In this document: piece after piece, positions 1 to 9,493 of the stretch
Numbering within the stretch: the stretch's first letter is position 1
Layout: every line of letters starts with the position of its first letter
The notes under the pieces: model-generated
What the model was told of the DNA's origin: nothing
Databases searched by the model: none
Seen by the model: the letters and a program-made list of their open reading frames with translations, nothing else
Translations under genes and position numbers: made by a program
Assembly (NCBI GenBank): GCA_013695435.1
Contig: JACDAM010000041.1
Span: forward strand, 1 to 42,528
From: Burkholderiales bacterium
Lineage (GTDB): Bacteria > Pseudomonadota > Gammaproteobacteria > Burkholderiales > JACMKV01
Reading direction: 5' to 3'
Length of the DNA: 42,528 nt

Positions 1-54
1 CAGGCGAGAGACGCAAGAAACACTGCTCGCGAATCCAGCGGAGCCGCGCAATGA
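1..54 (+). CDS. Possible 3' end of an upstream gene (partial)
   Basis: The frame starting at base 1 is open for 17 codons and stops with a TGA at 52-54, overlapping the ATG of the next gene by the common ATGA arrangement. That fits the tail of a co-transcribed upstream gene cut by the window edge. Seventeen open codons can easily arise by chance and the residues match nothing I recognise, so this is only a possibility. Confidence 0.2.
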   Translation, partial: QARDARNTARESSGAAQ

Positions 55-2003
55 GCGAGCAGGTGATGCGGCATATATTGAAGAAGTTGCGCGCGTTATG
101 CTTCGTGGTAAGCGCGAGCTTGCTTTACCTGCTTTACGCGCAAACTGCCTTCGCTGCGATCACGATCGGCAATACGAGCTTCGGCGACTCGGGCGGTGGC
201 GCCCTTTCTTTCTCGCATACCGTTGGCGCCGGCTCCAACAGGGTTTTGATTGTCGGCATCTCGATCGATCGGACAACCATGGTCAATGTGATCAGCAGCG
301 TCACTTACGGCGGAACGACGTTGACCAATATCGGCAACACGGCGGGATCCAGCAACACCATGCGAATTTCGTTGTGGCGCCTGGTCAATCCCGCGGTCGG
401 CACTGCGAACGTCGTCGTCACGCCCAGCATCAACAACATAAAATATGTCGCGGGAGCGGTTTCGTATTTCGGCGTGGACCAGACGACGCCGCTAGGAAGC
501 TTCGCAGCCGCGACCGGCGGCAGCGGCACGCCGACGGTGAATGTTTCGAGCGCGGCCAACGATCTCGTTGTAGACGTTGTTGCAGTGGGCGGCGCGCTGC
601 TCGGCAACAGCATCGCGCCCGGCGCGGGTCAAACGCAACGCTACAACATCAATACGGCCACGATCCTGGGCGGCGGCATGATCGGTGCGGGAAGCACCGA
701 ACCTGGGGCGGCGACTGTGACCATGAGCTGGACGCAAAATGGCTTGCTCAACGGGCCATGGGCAATCGGTGCGGTTGCGCTAAAGCCAGCGCCGCCGACG
801 ATTACGAAGGTGTTCAACCCGAACACGATCGGCGTCAATAACAATTCGGTACTGACCTTTACTATTACCAACCCGAATCCGGCGACATCGCTGACCGGTG
901 CTGCTTTCTCAGATACGTATCCCGTCGGACTCGTCAATGCGGCAAGCCCTTCGGTCACGAATACTTGCGGGGGGACCGTGACGGCGAACGCAGGCGCCGG
1001 CTCGATCGCGTTAAGCGCAGGAACGATCGCCACCGGCACCAGCACCTGCACGATCTCGGTGACTGTTACCAGCGCGTCGGCGGCGACCTACAACAACACA
1101 TCCGGCGCCGTCGCCTCCACCAACAGCGGAACCGGCAACACCGCGAGCGCCGCATTGGTTGTGCTCAATCGGCCGGTCGCCTCCAAAAACTTCGCGCCTG
1201 ATCCAATGGTGACAGGTGGGGCCAGCGTGCTGACCGTCACGCTCACCAATCCGAACGCAGGCACGGCAATCACCGGAGCCGCATTTACCGATACCTATCC
1301 CGCGCAGATTACGAATAGCGCGACCCCAAGCGGCTCTACCACGTGCGGCGGCAGCGTGACCGCGGCTTCCGGTGGCGGCAGTGTATCGCTCTCGGGCGGC
1401 ACGATACCCGCAGGCGGCTCGTGTACCGTGACGGTCAACGTGACGAGTAGCACAACCGGAGCGCACACCAACACGATCGCAGCCGGTGCGCTCACTTCGA
1501 CCAATGCAGGAGTGAGTACTGCGGCGGCGAGCGACACGCTGACAGTCACCGCTTCGCTGACCGTGGTCAAAAGCACACAGACTTTTTCCGATCCGCTCAA
1601 TAGCGCAACCAATCCAAAAGCCATCCCCGGCGCTTTCATAGGCTATACGATCGTCGTCACCAACCCAGGGCCCGGCGCCGTAGACGTTGACACGGTGTTC
1701 GTCATCGACGCGATTCCCGCGAATACCGATTTGTTCGTCGGCGATTTCGGGGCCGCAGGTTCGGGGTCTGTGGCGTTCACGGATGGCGCGCCGGCAAGCG
1801 GACTTGGCTACACATTTACCTCGCTTGCGAGCGGCGCGGACGACGTGGGCTTCTCGAACAACGGCGGCGCGACATTTACTTATACCCCGGCGCCCGATAT
1901 CAATGGAGTTGATCCCGCAGTGACCCACGTCCGTATCAATCCCAAAGGCGTCTTCAATGCCGGCTCGAACTTCACGCTGATGTTCCGCATCCGGATCGAG
2001 TAG
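51..2003 (+). CDS. Secreted surface protein with repeated DUF7933/DUF11-like beta-sandwich modules
   Basis: 650 aa. Residues 1-35 form a signal peptide (basic HILKKLR, hydrophobic core, cleavage near QTAFA). Residues ~36-245 are a Gly/Ser/Thr/Asn-rich all-beta domain beginning ITIGNTSFGDSGGGALSFSH. Two homologous repeats of ~125 aa follow, each opening K.F.P..(I/M)....S.LT.T.TNPN and carrying the paired TGAAF(S/T)DTYP and TCGG motifs, then a C-terminal DUF11-like module (SLTVVKSTQ, YTIVVTNPGPGAVDVD). Such modules occur in large exported bacterial proteins and are thought to be structural or adhesive; no catalytic motif is visible. There is no sortase, PEP-CTERM or autotransporter signal at the C-terminus, so attachment is unknown. 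The start at 51 has GGAG eight bases upstream; ATG at 66 is an alternative. The strand assignment is firm because only this frame gives a signal peptide and repeated domains. Confidence 0.85.
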   Translation: MSEQVMRHILKKLRALCFVVSASLLYLLYAQTAFAAITIGNTSFGDSGGGALSFSHTVGAGSNRVLIVGISIDRTTMVNVISSVTYGGTTLTNIGNTAGSSNTMRISLWRLVNPAVGTANVVVTPSINNIKYVAGAVSYFGVDQTTPLGSFAAATGGSGTPTVNVSSAANDLVVDVVAVGGALLGNSIAPGAGQTQRYNINTATILGGGMIGAGSTEPGAATVTMSWTQNGLLNGPWAIGAVALKPAPPTITKVFNPNTIGVNNNSVLTFTITNPNPATSLTGAAFSDTYPVGLVNAASPSVTNTCGGTVTANAGAGSIALSAGTIATGTSTCTISVTVTSASAATYNNTSGAVASTNSGTGNTASAALVVLNRPVASKNFAPDPMVTGGASVLTVTLTNPNAGTAITGAAFTDTYPAQITNSATPSGSTTCGGSVTAASGGGSVSLSGGTIPAGGSCTVTVNVTSSTTGAHTNTIAAGALTSTNAGVSTAAASDTLTVTASLTVVKSTQTFSDPLNSATNPKAIPGAFIGYTIVVTNPGPGAVDVDTVFVIDAIPANTDLFVGDFGAAGSGSVAFTDGAPASGLGYTFTSLASGADDVGFSNNGGATFTYTPAPDINGVDPAVTHVRINPKGVFNAGSNFTLMFRIRIE

Positions 2004-3110
2004 GTCGCAACGCATCGAGCTTGCGCTTATGACGGTGCCGAAGCGGGAAACCCCGCGCCTCGTCAGCACCAAGCGTCCACGAATGTTCAAAGATCCCAAC
2101 ACAACCTTCGCCGGCAGCACGTTCGGCGATGCCAACATGGCAAGTACTGCGCCAGTTTCGCGTCGCACTCGGCGATGTGTCTGCGACTTAACGCAGCGGG
2201 AACGCTGTAGGAAAGCCTGTTTGTGCGGGATCGCAACCGAGACCTTGGGTGCGCATAATCGCGCCACCGCGCGATGCGTTTCGATGCGGACGCCATTCCT
2301 GGTGTCCGATGTATCGATTCAAGAAAACCCTGAACCAGGCGTCCTGTACTTTCCGAACTTTCGCTCGGGCCGGACGAGGAAATCAAAGGGATGAAACTGG
2401 ATTCGCAACAAGTACCGGCATGGCGCGATGCTTTACTTCGCGTACTCCGGCGCGATCATGCTCGCGGAGACAGGACTGCTTAGATGGTTGCGATGCAGCG
2501 GAAACCCGCTGTTGAGCGGCCGCTGGCTGGGAGGTGATGTATTATTTTAGAGGAACTGCCGGAACGTGTTGATGGCTCCCTCCAGTCCGCGTATTGCGTC
2601 TTTGCGGCCTTTTTATCGATCTCTTTTCCAAAAGAGCGCTAAAAAGGGGAGGGGAACCCCCTCCCAAAACTGCCTGTCCGTTCCCGCGAGCGGGAGGCTA
2701 GACGCAACCCGACTGCTTCTCCCCACGACTTTTTTTGTCGAAAGCAGTAGATCGCGCCACGCCGCAGGGACCTGCAGCAAAACACTAGCGGTCAAACATG
2801 ATGGGTATATCGCAAACACCGTGCCATTTCATATGTTTGCCTGGTAAACATAAAGTATCACTTGTACAAAAAATCCGGCGCTTGACTCCGGCTGCTTAAC
2901 CAGAAACGAATCACCGAGATCGATGTAAGGCTCTGTAAACACGTTAGAAAGGAGGCTCAAAGCAAAGCTTAAATTGCGGCACTTTGTGACGGAATTTTCG
3001 GGAAAATATTTACTCTCTTTGCGCCTATTTCATGAACGGAAAATCCGGATTGCCGAGCGGTGGAAAAGCGGGGGATAGTGAACGGTTCGCTGGGAACGTC
3101 GATAAATCGT
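2004..3110. other. Gene-poor stretch, no supported CDS
   Basis: About 1.1 kb between the surface protein and the metallopeptidase. Short open frames exist on both strands but none has a Shine-Dalgarno, a recognisable domain or plausible composition. The segment 2029-2210 contains a short string (DPNTTFAGSTFG, then in another frame RQFRVALG) that faintly recalls the C-terminus of large outer-membrane receptors, which would make it a decayed gene end, but this is too weak to call. From about 2560 to 3050 the DNA is more AT-rich and holds a strong hairpin at 2647-2665. Promoters for the metallopeptidase gene should lie in 2850-3060 but no convincing -35/-10 pair was found. Confidence 0.5.
2647..2665 (-). 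terminator. Perfect G/C hairpin, terminator-like on the minus strand
   Basis: GGGAGGGG-AAC-CCCCTCCC forms a perfect 8-bp stem with a 3-base loop. Read on the minus strand the stem is followed by C and then five T residues, as in an intrinsic terminator; on the plus strand it is followed by AAAA and would not terminate. No minus-strand gene lies just upstream of it, so it may be a relic or serve another purpose. Confidence 0.4.
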
Positions 3111-4079
3111 ATGCGCAGACGAAGTTCGAGCAAATGCCTGGCGGCAGCGGTTTTGTCCGCAGTTCTCGTGACTGAAACGCTTGCTATCGGCAACTTCGAG
3201 ACTGCAGGAATGCCGTATGCGGCGTTTTCCGCGCTACCTTCGGAAAGGCTCGAGATCGCGGGTGCTCGGCTGGAAGTCGCCTTTGCGCCGAGTGCGCAGC
3301 ATGTTCCGCGCGTCGCGATCATCCACTGGATTACGCAATCGGCGCGGGCGACGGCGGCTTACTACGGCCAATTTCCGGTCAAGGACGTGCAGATTCTCGT
3401 GATGCCTGTGACGGGGGCAGGGGTGCGTGGCGGGACTTCGTATGGCTACGGCGGCGCGGCCATCAAGGTACCGGTTGGCAGCGCGAGCACTGAACGGCAT
3501 TTCGCGCGCGATTGGGTGATGACCCACGAGATGGTGCATCTGGCGCTGCCCGGGTTGCGCTCGTCGCAACATTGGCTGGAAGAGGGTATCGCAACTTATG
3601 TCGAACCGATCGCGCGCGCGCAAGCCGGGCAGTTGAGCGCGGCACAGGTTTGGGCGAGCATGGTAGACGGGCTTCCGAATGGTTTGCCGCAGGCAGGCGA
3701 CCACGGGCTCGATCACACGCCGACCTGGGGTCGAACCTACTGGGGCGGCGCCTTGTTTTGTCTACTGGCGGATATCGAGATTCGTCAACGCACGGCAAAC
3801 AAGCGCGGCCTGCAGGATGCGCTGCGTGCGATCAATCGAGCTGGCGGCAACATCGAAAAAAGTTGGCCGATTTCACGCGTTCTCCAGATCGGCGATGAAG
3901 CGACCGGCGTTCCGGTTCTGCGGGAAACCTATGACCGCATGAAGGCCGCGCCATCCGAAGTCGAACTCGACGAACTGTGGGCGCGGCTTGGCGTCGAGCG
4001 AAGCGGCGCAACGGTAACGTTCAACGAAGACGCGCCGTTGGCGGCCATACGAAGGGCGATCACGGAAAAAAGAAGTTAG
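3111..4079 (+). CDS. Secreted HExxH zinc metallopeptidase-like protein (gluzincin type)
   Basis: 322 aa from the chosen ATG. The N-terminus is a clean signal peptide (MRRRSSSK, then a hydrophobic AAAVLSAVLV, cleavage near ETLA). The catalytic motif HEMVH (HExxH) lies about residue 140, preceded by DWVMT. The segment HWLEEGIATYVEPIARA about 20 residues later supplies the acidic third zinc ligand expected in gluzincins. Peptidase activity in the periplasm or outside the cell is inferred; substrate unknown. Longer starts exist in the same frame: GTG at 3060, and GTG at 3078 with a GGGGG tract close upstream. I prefer 3111 because the n-region is then basic and short. It stands alone, convergent with alaS. 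I do not recognise a more specific family name. Confidence 0.75.
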   Translation: MRRRSSSKCLAAAVLSAVLVTETLAIGNFETAGMPYAAFSALPSERLEIAGARLEVAFAPSAQHVPRVAIIHWITQSARATAAYYGQFPVKDVQILVMPVTGAGVRGGTSYGYGGAAIKVPVGSASTERHFARDWVMTHEMVHLALPGLRSSQHWLEEGIATYVEPIARAQAGQLSAAQVWASMVDGLPNGLPQAGDHGLDHTPTWGRTYWGGALFCLLADIEIRQRTANKRGLQDALRAINRAGGNIEKSWPISRVLQIGDEATGVPVLRETYDRMKAAPSEVELDELWARLGVERSGATVTFNEDAPLAAIRRAITEKRS

Positions 4080-4110
4080 CGGACGCGGAAAATCGCGCGG
4101 CCAGCGAATC

Positions 4111-4140
4111 CCACCCCAGCCCCCCAGCAAATGGGGAGGG
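4111..4140. repeat. G/C-rich hairpin in a convergent intergenic gap
   Basis: Between the metallopeptidase (+) and alaS (-) lies a pyrimidine run followed by a purine run, with the core stem CCCC-AGCAAAT-GGGG at 4122-4136. The layout resembles dispersed intergenic repeats of proteobacteria that have CCCC/GGGG arms and an AT-rich loop. It may act as a bidirectional transcription stop. There is no second copy in this window to prove it is a repeat. Confidence 0.3.
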
Positions 4141-4237
4141 TGCAACCCGAAGTGATTCAGAAATCGAGCCGATCTGGGCCTGCCGCCGGACCTTTAACCG
4201 AAGGGACGAACGGCGCTTGATCAGAAGTTCGGCAGCT

Positions 4238-6853
4238 TTACGTCGTGGCCGCCTGCTCGCTGAGCAGCTTCTGCCTTGACCACTCGGGAACGCCAGCCAG
4301 GGCAGCCGGCAACTCCTCAGGAAGATTGCCACCGGCCTGCGCCATATCCTCCCGGCCTCCACCCTTGCCACCTACCTGCTGCGCGACGAAGTTGGCCAGC
4401 TCACCGGCTTTGATGCGACCGGTCAAGTCGGAGGAGACGCCGGCAATCAGCGTGACCTTCGCGCCATCGTGCGAGGCAAGTACGATAACGCACGATTTCA
4501 GTTTGTCCTTGAGCTTGTCGACCGCTTCGCGCAGCGATTTTGCGTCGGTATTTTCGAGCGCGGCAGCAAGCACTTTGACGCCTTCGACGTCGATCGCCTG
4601 GCTCACGAGATCGCCGCCCGACGTGTTGGCCAACTTCGCTTTCAACCGCGCCAGTTCCTTTTCGAGCGCGCGCACGTTATCGAGCACCTGGCCGATTTTC
4701 TGGCCGACTTCGTTCGGCTGCGCTTTCAGCGATCCGGCGATTTCCTGCATGGTTTGCTGCTGTTGCTGCACGTAATTCAATGCGCCATCCGCCGTTACTG
4801 CTTCGACGCGGCGAATTCCGGCGGCGACGCCCGACTCCGATACGATCTTGAAAAACCCGATGTCGCCACTGCGCTTGACGTGCGTGCCGCCGCACAGCTC
4901 GGTCGAAAAATCGCCCATGCCGATCACGCGGACTTCATTGCCGTATTTTTCGCCGAACAGCGCCATCGCGCCGGTCTTGATCGCGTCGTCGTATTTCATC
5001 AAGCGCGGTTCGACCGGGTGATTGCGGCGGATTTCGCGGTTGACCAGCGCTTCAATTTCGCGCAGCTGCTCGGGCGTGACAGGAGACGGGTGTGAAAAAT
5101 CGAAACGCGTGCGGTGGCGATCGACCAACGAGCCTTTCTGGGTGACGTGCGTTCCCAGTACCTGGCGCAGCGCTGCGTGCATCAGATGCGTCGCCGAATG
5201 GTTGTACATGGTGGCCGCGCGCGCCGCGCAATCGACTTCGGCATCGACCGCATCACCAACCGCGAGCCGCCCCATTTGCAGCATGCCCTTGTGCCCGAAC
5301 ACGTCGGCCTGGATTTTCTGCGTGTCGTCGACGCGGAACGTGCCGTGGCCGGCAAGCAACATCCCGGTATCGCCGACCTGGCCGCCGGATTCCGCGTAGA
5401 ACGGCGTCTCGTCCAGAACTATGACGGTAGCATCACCGGCTTCGATCGCATCGACCGACACGCCGCCGGAATAAATCGCGAGAATTTGCGCGCTGTACTG
5501 CAGAACCTCGTAGCCGTGGAAGCGTGTTGTCGCGCCGCTGTAGGCCACGCTCTGCCGGGCGCCGAATTTCGATGCCGCTTTGGCCCGGCTGCGCTGTCGC
5601 TGCATCGCTTCCTCGAAGCCGGCGAAATCGACATTGATGCCGCGCTCGCGCGCAATGTCGGTGGTCAGGTCGAGCGGGAAACCAAAGGTGTCGTAAAGCC
5701 TGAACACCGTTTCGCCCGACAGCATGCGGTCTTCGGTATGCATGGCGGATTCGAGCACCTGCATGCCGTTCTCCAGGGTTTCGGCAAAACGCTCTTCTTC
5801 CTGTTTCATTACCGCGGCGACACGCTCTTTGGCCTCGCGCAGTTCAGGATAAGCATCGCCCATGACGTGATCAAGCTCGGCGACCAGCAGATAGAAAAAC
5901 GCTTTCTTCACGCCAAGCTTGTAGCCATGCCGGATGGCGCGACGGATGATCCTGCGCAGCACGTAGCCGCGCCCCTCGTTGCCCGGAATCACGCCATCGA
6001 CGATCAGAAAGCTGCATGCGCGAATATGGTCGGTGATGACTTTCAGCGAGTTGTTGCCGGGGTCGTCGGTATTCGTGATTCGAGCGGCAGCCGCTATCAA
6101 ATGCTGAAACAGATCGATCTCGTAATTGCTGTGCACGCCCTGCATAACCGCGGCGATGCGCTCCAGTCCCATGCCGGTATCGACCGATGGCTTGGGCAAC
6201 ACATGCAGCACGCCGTGCTCGTCGCGGTTGTACTGCATGAACACCAGATTCCAGATTTCGATATAGCGGTCACCGTCGGCGTCGGCGCTGCCCGGGGGGC
6301 CGCCCTGCACCAGCGGGCCATGGTCATAGAAAATTTCGCTGCACGGACCGCACGGGCCGGTATCACCCATTTGCCAGAAATTGTCGGCGGTCGCGATGCG
6401 CGTTAGCCGTTCGGCAGCAATGCCGATGTCATTGAGCCAGATATCGGCGGCGACATTGTCGTCTGCGTAAACCGTGATCCAGAGTTTGTCGGCGGGCAGA
6501 TGCAGCACTTCGGTCAAAAATTCCCACGCGTAGCGTATGCCGTCGCGCTTGAAATAATCGCCGAAGCTGAAGTTGCCGAGCATCTCGAAGAACGTATGAT
6601 GGCGCGCCGTGTAGCCGACATTTTCGAGATCGTTATGCTTGCCGCCGGCGCGTACGCAGCGCTGCGAACTCGTCGCGCGAACATAATCGCGTTTTTCGCG
6701 GCCGAGAAATACGTCCTTGAATTGCACCATGCCGGCATTGGTGAAAAGCAGAGTCAGGTCAGTGGCCGGGACGAGCGGGCTCGAAGGCACAATCCGATGA
6801 CCTTCGCTCTCGAAATAATCGAGAAACTTCTGGCGGATTTCGCTGGAATTCAT
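4238..6853 (-). CDS. alaS: Alanyl-tRNA synthetase
   Basis: 871 aa, the usual full length. It charges tRNA-Ala with alanine in the cytoplasm and clears mischarged Ser/Gly through its editing domain. The N-terminal class II catalytic core begins [19 protein letters not shown] and contains [17 protein letters not shown] and [18 protein letters not shown]. The editing domain has the zinc ligands HSATHLMH (HxxxH) and CGGTH (CxxxH). The C-Ala domain ends with the Gly-rich [15 protein letters not shown]. It is the last gene of the long minus-strand block and follows recA-recX, the order common in proteobacteria, except that a small lipoprotein gene intervenes. Start ATG at 6853 agrees with family length. 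Confidence 0.98.
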   Translation of the reverse strand: MNSSEIRQKFLDYFESEGHRIVPSSPLVPATDLTLLFTNAGMVQFKDVFLGREKRDYVRATSSQRCVRAGGKHNDLENVGYTARHHTFFEMLGNFSFGDYFKRDGIRYAWEFLTEVLHLPADKLWITVYADDNVAADIWLNDIGIAAERLTRIATADNFWQMGDTGPCGPCSEIFYDHGPLVQGGPPGSADADGDRYIEIWNLVFMQYNRDEHGVLHVLPKPSVDTGMGLERIAAVMQGVHSNYEIDLFQHLIAAAARITNTDDPGNNSLKVITDHIRACSFLIVDGVIPGNEGRGYVLRRIIRRAIRHGYKLGVKKAFFYLLVAELDHVMGDAYPELREAKERVAAVMKQEEERFAETLENGMQVLESAMHTEDRMLSGETVFRLYDTFGFPLDLTTDIARERGINVDFAGFEEAMQRQRSRAKAASKFGARQSVAYSGATTRFHGYEVLQYSAQILAIYSGGVSVDAIEAGDATVIVLDETPFYAESGGQVGDTGMLLAGHGTFRVDDTQKIQADVFGHKGMLQMGRLAVGDAVDAEVDCAARAATMYNHSATHLMHAALRQVLGTHVTQKGSLVDRHRTRFDFSHPSPVTPEQLREIEALVNREIRRNHPVEPRLMKYDDAIKTGAMALFGEKYGNEVRVIGMGDFSTELCGGTHVKRSGDIGFFKIVSESGVAAGIRRVEAVTADGALNYVQQQQQTMQEIAGSLKAQPNEVGQKIGQVLDNVRALEKELARLKAKLANTSGGDLVSQAIDVEGVKVLAAALENTDAKSLREAVDKLKDKLKSCVIVLASHDGAKVTLIAGVSSDLTGRIKAGELANFVAQQVGGKGGGREDMAQAGGNLPEELPAALAGVPEWSRQKLLSEQAATT

Positions 6854-6973
6854 AAGGATGGCAATGCCTTGGCGTGAATCTGTGGGGTTTTTGGGATGTT
6901 ACAACCCGGCAACGAGCGCGGCAAGGCAGAAGCTGTGCATCCGGGCTTTGCGAGCCGCTTAAACCTGGTTGAT

Positions 6974-7324
6974 TCAGAAACGTGGCAGACGTTCCGTTTC
7001 GGTAACGCGCAGCGCGATCGATCGACCGCCGATGATGGCGCCGCTTTGCACGACGCCGCGCACGCGAATTTCCTCATTCAGCGCGGGAAGCTTGGCGGAT
7101 GTGACCACGGCGATTTCCGCGCCATCGCCTTCCAGCAGGAAAAGGTTTACTTCGAGCAGCGGGATTTGCGTCGTGTTCACGACCCTGCCTTTGATCTTGA
7201 CTTCCTTGCCTTCGAACCGGGTCGGCGCGGCGGCGATCTCGGCGATCGGCGTGTAGCCGAATGGCATTGTGTCGCAGCCGGCAAGGAGCAAGGCAGTCAT
7301 CACGACGAATAGCGCGGGCTTGAT
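6974..7324 (-). CDS. Small putative lipoprotein with OB-fold-like domain, apparent AUC start
   Basis: About 116 aa if translation starts at the ATC at 7324. From there the protein reads (M)KPALFVVMTALLLAGC, an ideal lipoprotein signal with lipobox LAGC and the lipidated Cys at residue 17. The mature part (IAEIAAAPTRFEGKEVKIKG, later VNLFLLEGDGAEIAV and IRVRGVV) looks like a small OB-fold beta-barrel, as in periplasmic nucleic-acid or cofactor-independent OB proteins; function unknown. The frame has no ATG/GTG/TTG at a sensible place: ATG at 7300 would leave a signal of only eight residues before the Cys, and TTG upstream lies inside recX. ATC at 7324 has GGAG at 7332-7335, a 7-base spacing. 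It lies between recX and alaS, on the same strand. Confidence 0.7.
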   Translation of the reverse strand: MKPALFVVMTALLLAGCDTMPFGYTPIAEIAAAPTRFEGKEVKIKGRVVNTTQIPLLEVNLFLLEGDGAEIAVVTSAKLPALNEEIRVRGVVQSGAIIGGRSIALRVTETERLPRF

Positions 7325-7335
7325 GTCGATGCTCC
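7322..7335 (-). promoter_or_regulatory. Shine-Dalgarno and AUC start codon of the lipoprotein gene
   Basis: On the minus strand CGGAG is followed after 7 bases (counting from GGAG) by ATC, which opens the lipoprotein signal peptide exactly where an ATG is expected. AUC is a rare, weak initiator, so either expression is deliberately low or a single base (ATG to ATC) has changed by mutation or sequencing error. Confidence 0.5.
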
Positions 7336-7352
7336 GTTGTCGGGTGAGGTCA

Positions 7353-7802
7353 CTATCGCTTCGCTTCGGCGTCGCGCAATACGATCCTGATGGTTTCAAA
7401 ATCGAAGCCGCGGTTTTGCAGGAATCGCATTTGCCTGGCGCGTTCGCTGGCATTGTGCGGCAGCGCGCCGAATTTTCGCTGCCAAACGTTGCGCGCGGCG
7501 TCGGTTTCGCCCGCTTTCAACCCCGGCAGTGCAGCCGTTATCAATTCTTCGCCGACGCCTTTGTTGCGCAGGTTATGGACGATGCGCGCGGCGCCGCGCT
7601 TTCCGCGGTGGGCGTTGATCATGTTTTCGAGCGCGCGCTGATCGGATAAAAATCCGCTGCGCGCCAGATCATCGAGCACGGCGGCAAGCTCGCTTTCGTC
7701 TTCAGTTTGACCGGACAACTTGTTTTCAAGCTCGGCTCGCGTGTGTTCGCGGCGCGCCAGATAGCGCAAAGCGCGAGCACGCAGGCTTGGCGCCTGACTC
7801 AA
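7353..7802 (-). CDS. recX: Regulatory protein RecX
   Basis: 149 aa. RecX binds RecA filaments and modulates recombination and SOS activity. The protein is all helical, with the three-helix RecX repeats: RALRYLARREHTRAELENKL at the N-terminus, LDDLARSGFLSDQRALENMI in the middle and MRFLQNRGFDFETIRIVL at the end. The start is TTG at 7802, nine bases after the recA stop, so translation is probably coupled to recA and the weak start may keep RecX below RecA levels. Placement directly behind recA is the classical arrangement. Confidence 0.93.
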   Translation of the reverse strand: MSQAPSLRARALRYLARREHTRAELENKLSGQTEDESELAAVLDDLARSGFLSDQRALENMINAHRGKRGAARIVHNLRNKGVGEELITAALPGLKAGETDAARNVWQRKFGALPHNASERARQMRFLQNRGFDFETIRIVLRDAEAKR

Positions 7803-7811
7803 ATTACCCGA

Positions 7812-8828
7812 TCAGGCAGTAGCGGCAACGCGCATTGCCGCGACGCCGACGTTTTCGCGGATGCGTGCTTCGATATCGGCCGCGATCTCCTGATGATCGC
7901 GTAAAAACTCGCGGACGTTGTCCTTGCCCTGGCCGATTTTTTCGCCACGATACGAGTACCATGCGCCAGCTTTTTCGATCAGCTTGTGCAGCACGCCAAG
8001 CTCGATGATTTCACCTTCGCGCGAAATGCCTTCGCCATACAGGATGTCGAACTCGGCCTGCTTGAAGGGCGGCGCGACCTTGTTCTTGACGACTTTGCAG
8101 CGCGTCTCATTGCCGATCACTTCGTCGCCTTTTTTGATCGAACCGGTGCGGCGAATATCGATGCGCACCGACGCGTAGAACTTCAGCGCATTGCCGCCTG
8201 TGGTGGTTTCCGGATTGCCGAACATCACGCCGATTTTCATGCGTATCTGGTTAATAAAAATCACCAGCGTGTTTGAGCGCTTGATGTTCGCCGCCAGCTT
8301 GCGCAATGCCTGCGACATCAGGCGCGCCTGCAGACCCATTTGCGGTTCGCCCATCTCGCCCTCGATCTCGGCACGCGGCGTGAGCGCGGCAACGGAATCG
8401 ACGACGATGCAATCGATCGATCCGGATCTGACCAGCATGTCGGCGATTTCTAGCGCCTGCTCGCCATTGTCGGGCTGCGAAATCAGCAGGTCGCCGACTT
8501 TTACGCCGAGCTTTTGCGCGTATTGCGGATCGAGCGCGTGCTCGGCGTCGATGAAGGCCGCAGTGCCGCCGATCTTTTGCATTTCGGCGATCACCTGCAA
8601 AGTCAGGGTCGTCTTGCCCGACGATTCCGGACCATAGATTTCCACCACGCGGCCGCGCGGCAAACCGCCGACGCCGAGCGCGATATCGAGCCCGAGAGAA
8701 CCGGTCGAGACGACGTCGATATCGCGCGCAACCTCGTTTTCGCCAAGGCGCATGATCGAGCCCTTGCCAAACTGTTTTTCGATCTGCGACAAGGCGGCGG
8801 CAAGCGCCTTGCTTTTGTTGTCATCCAT
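7812..8828 (-). CDS. recA: Recombinase RecA
   Basis: 338 aa, typical length. ATP-dependent strand-exchange protein and co-protease for LexA self-cleavage. It shows [20 protein letters not shown], Walker [14 protein letters not shown], the conserved [16 protein letters not shown], Walker [21 protein letters not shown], and [20 protein letters not shown]. The ATG at 8828 is preceded by AAGGA with seven bases of spacing. The 143 bases upstream, back to pncC, contain no CTG-N10-CAG LexA operator that I can find, which is unusual for recA. It lies in the long minus-strand block with pncC upstream and recX downstream. Confidence 0.98.
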   Translation of the reverse strand: MDDNKSKALAAALSQIEKQFGKGSIMRLGENEVARDIDVVSTGSLGLDIALGVGGLPRGRVVEIYGPESSGKTTLTLQVIAEMQKIGGTAAFIDAEHALDPQYAQKLGVKVGDLLISQPDNGEQALEIADMLVRSGSIDCIVVDSVAALTPRAEIEGEMGEPQMGLQARLMSQALRKLAANIKRSNTLVIFINQIRMKIGVMFGNPETTTGGNALKFYASVRIDIRRTGSIKKGDEVIGNETRCKVVKNKVAPPFKQAEFDILYGEGISREGEIIELGVLHKLIEKAGAWYSYRGEKIGQGKDNVREFLRDHQEIAADIEARIRENVGVAAMRVAATA

Positions 8829-8971
8829 GGAAATTCCTTGTGTTGGAGAAGCTTGCGAAGAGATGGATCAGCGCTGGCGCGGATTGAGAAGACGGTTCCG
8901 CATAGGCGATCAATAGCGCCCGATTATTGCATAAAGTCGGCGGCCGCCGGAAGCACGCGCCGGAGCGGTTT

Positions 8972-9466
8972 CTAGGCTGCCGCGATCAGATCGAGCGCAA
9001 CGCGCAAGGCGCGAGCGACTGCCTGCCGTCGTATCGCTTCCCGGCCGCCGTCGAAGCGCTGCGTTTCGCTGACCGGATTTCGGCCTTTAACAGCCCAGGC
9101 AAGACAAACAGTGCCAACCGGCTTCTGCGGCGTGCCGCCATCCGGGCCTGCGATGCCGCTGACAGCGAGCGCTACATCCGCCCGGCTATGAGCCAGCGCG
9201 CCGCTCGCCATTTCGATCGCGGTCTGTTGGGATACGGCGCCGTGTTGTTCGAGCGTTCGAAGATCGACTGACAGCATTTCGTATTTCGCCGCGTTGCTGT
9301 AAGTGACGAAACCGCGCTCGAACCATTGCGAGCTTCCGGCAACGGCGGTGATTTCCTGCGCGACCCAGCCGCCGGTACAGGATTCGGCCGTCGCCAGCAT
9401 CCATTTTCTGCTGCAAAGCGCCGCGCCCAGTCCTTGCGCAAGTACGAAAAGGCGATCGTCCGTCAT
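8972..9466 (-). CDS. pncC: Nicotinamide-nucleotide amidase (CinA C-terminal domain protein)
   Basis: 164 aa stand-alone CinA C-terminal domain. The family deamidates nicotinamide mononucleotide to nicotinate mononucleotide, recycling pyridine nucleotides released by DNA ligase. Signature motifs are AESCTGGWVAQEIT near residue 27, the segment GFVTYSNAAKYEML, and AVSGIAGPDGGTPQKPVGTV, which fits the active-site Ser/Tyr region and the Gly-rich loop. It sits upstream of recA and downstream of a relic of pgpA, matching the betaproteobacterial order thiL-pgpA-pncC-recA. No strong Shine-Dalgarno precedes the ATG at 9466. Confidence 0.93.
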   Translation of the reverse strand: MTDDRLFVLAQGLGAALCSRKWMLATAESCTGGWVAQEITAVAGSSQWFERGFVTYSNAAKYEMLSVDLRTLEQHGAVSQQTAIEMASGALAHSRADVALAVSGIAGPDGGTPQKPVGTVCLAWAVKGRNPVSETQRFDGGREAIRRQAVARALRVALDLIAAA

Positions 9467-9493
9467 ACGGCTTTTGCGTTCAGATGACTTTGA

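Noticed and set aside
1011-2267. 418-aa open frame on the minus strand
   Set aside because: It is antisense to the surface-protein gene, has Arg/Gly-rich shadow composition and no ribosome-binding site or domain.
2029-2394. Possible gene with the string NTTFAGSTFGDANM, faintly like the end of an outer-membrane receptor
   Set aside because: The match is a dozen residues, needs a frameshift to continue, and has no start signal.
5114-6406. 430-aa open frame on the plus strand
   Set aside because: Antisense to alaS; composition is a GC-bias shadow.
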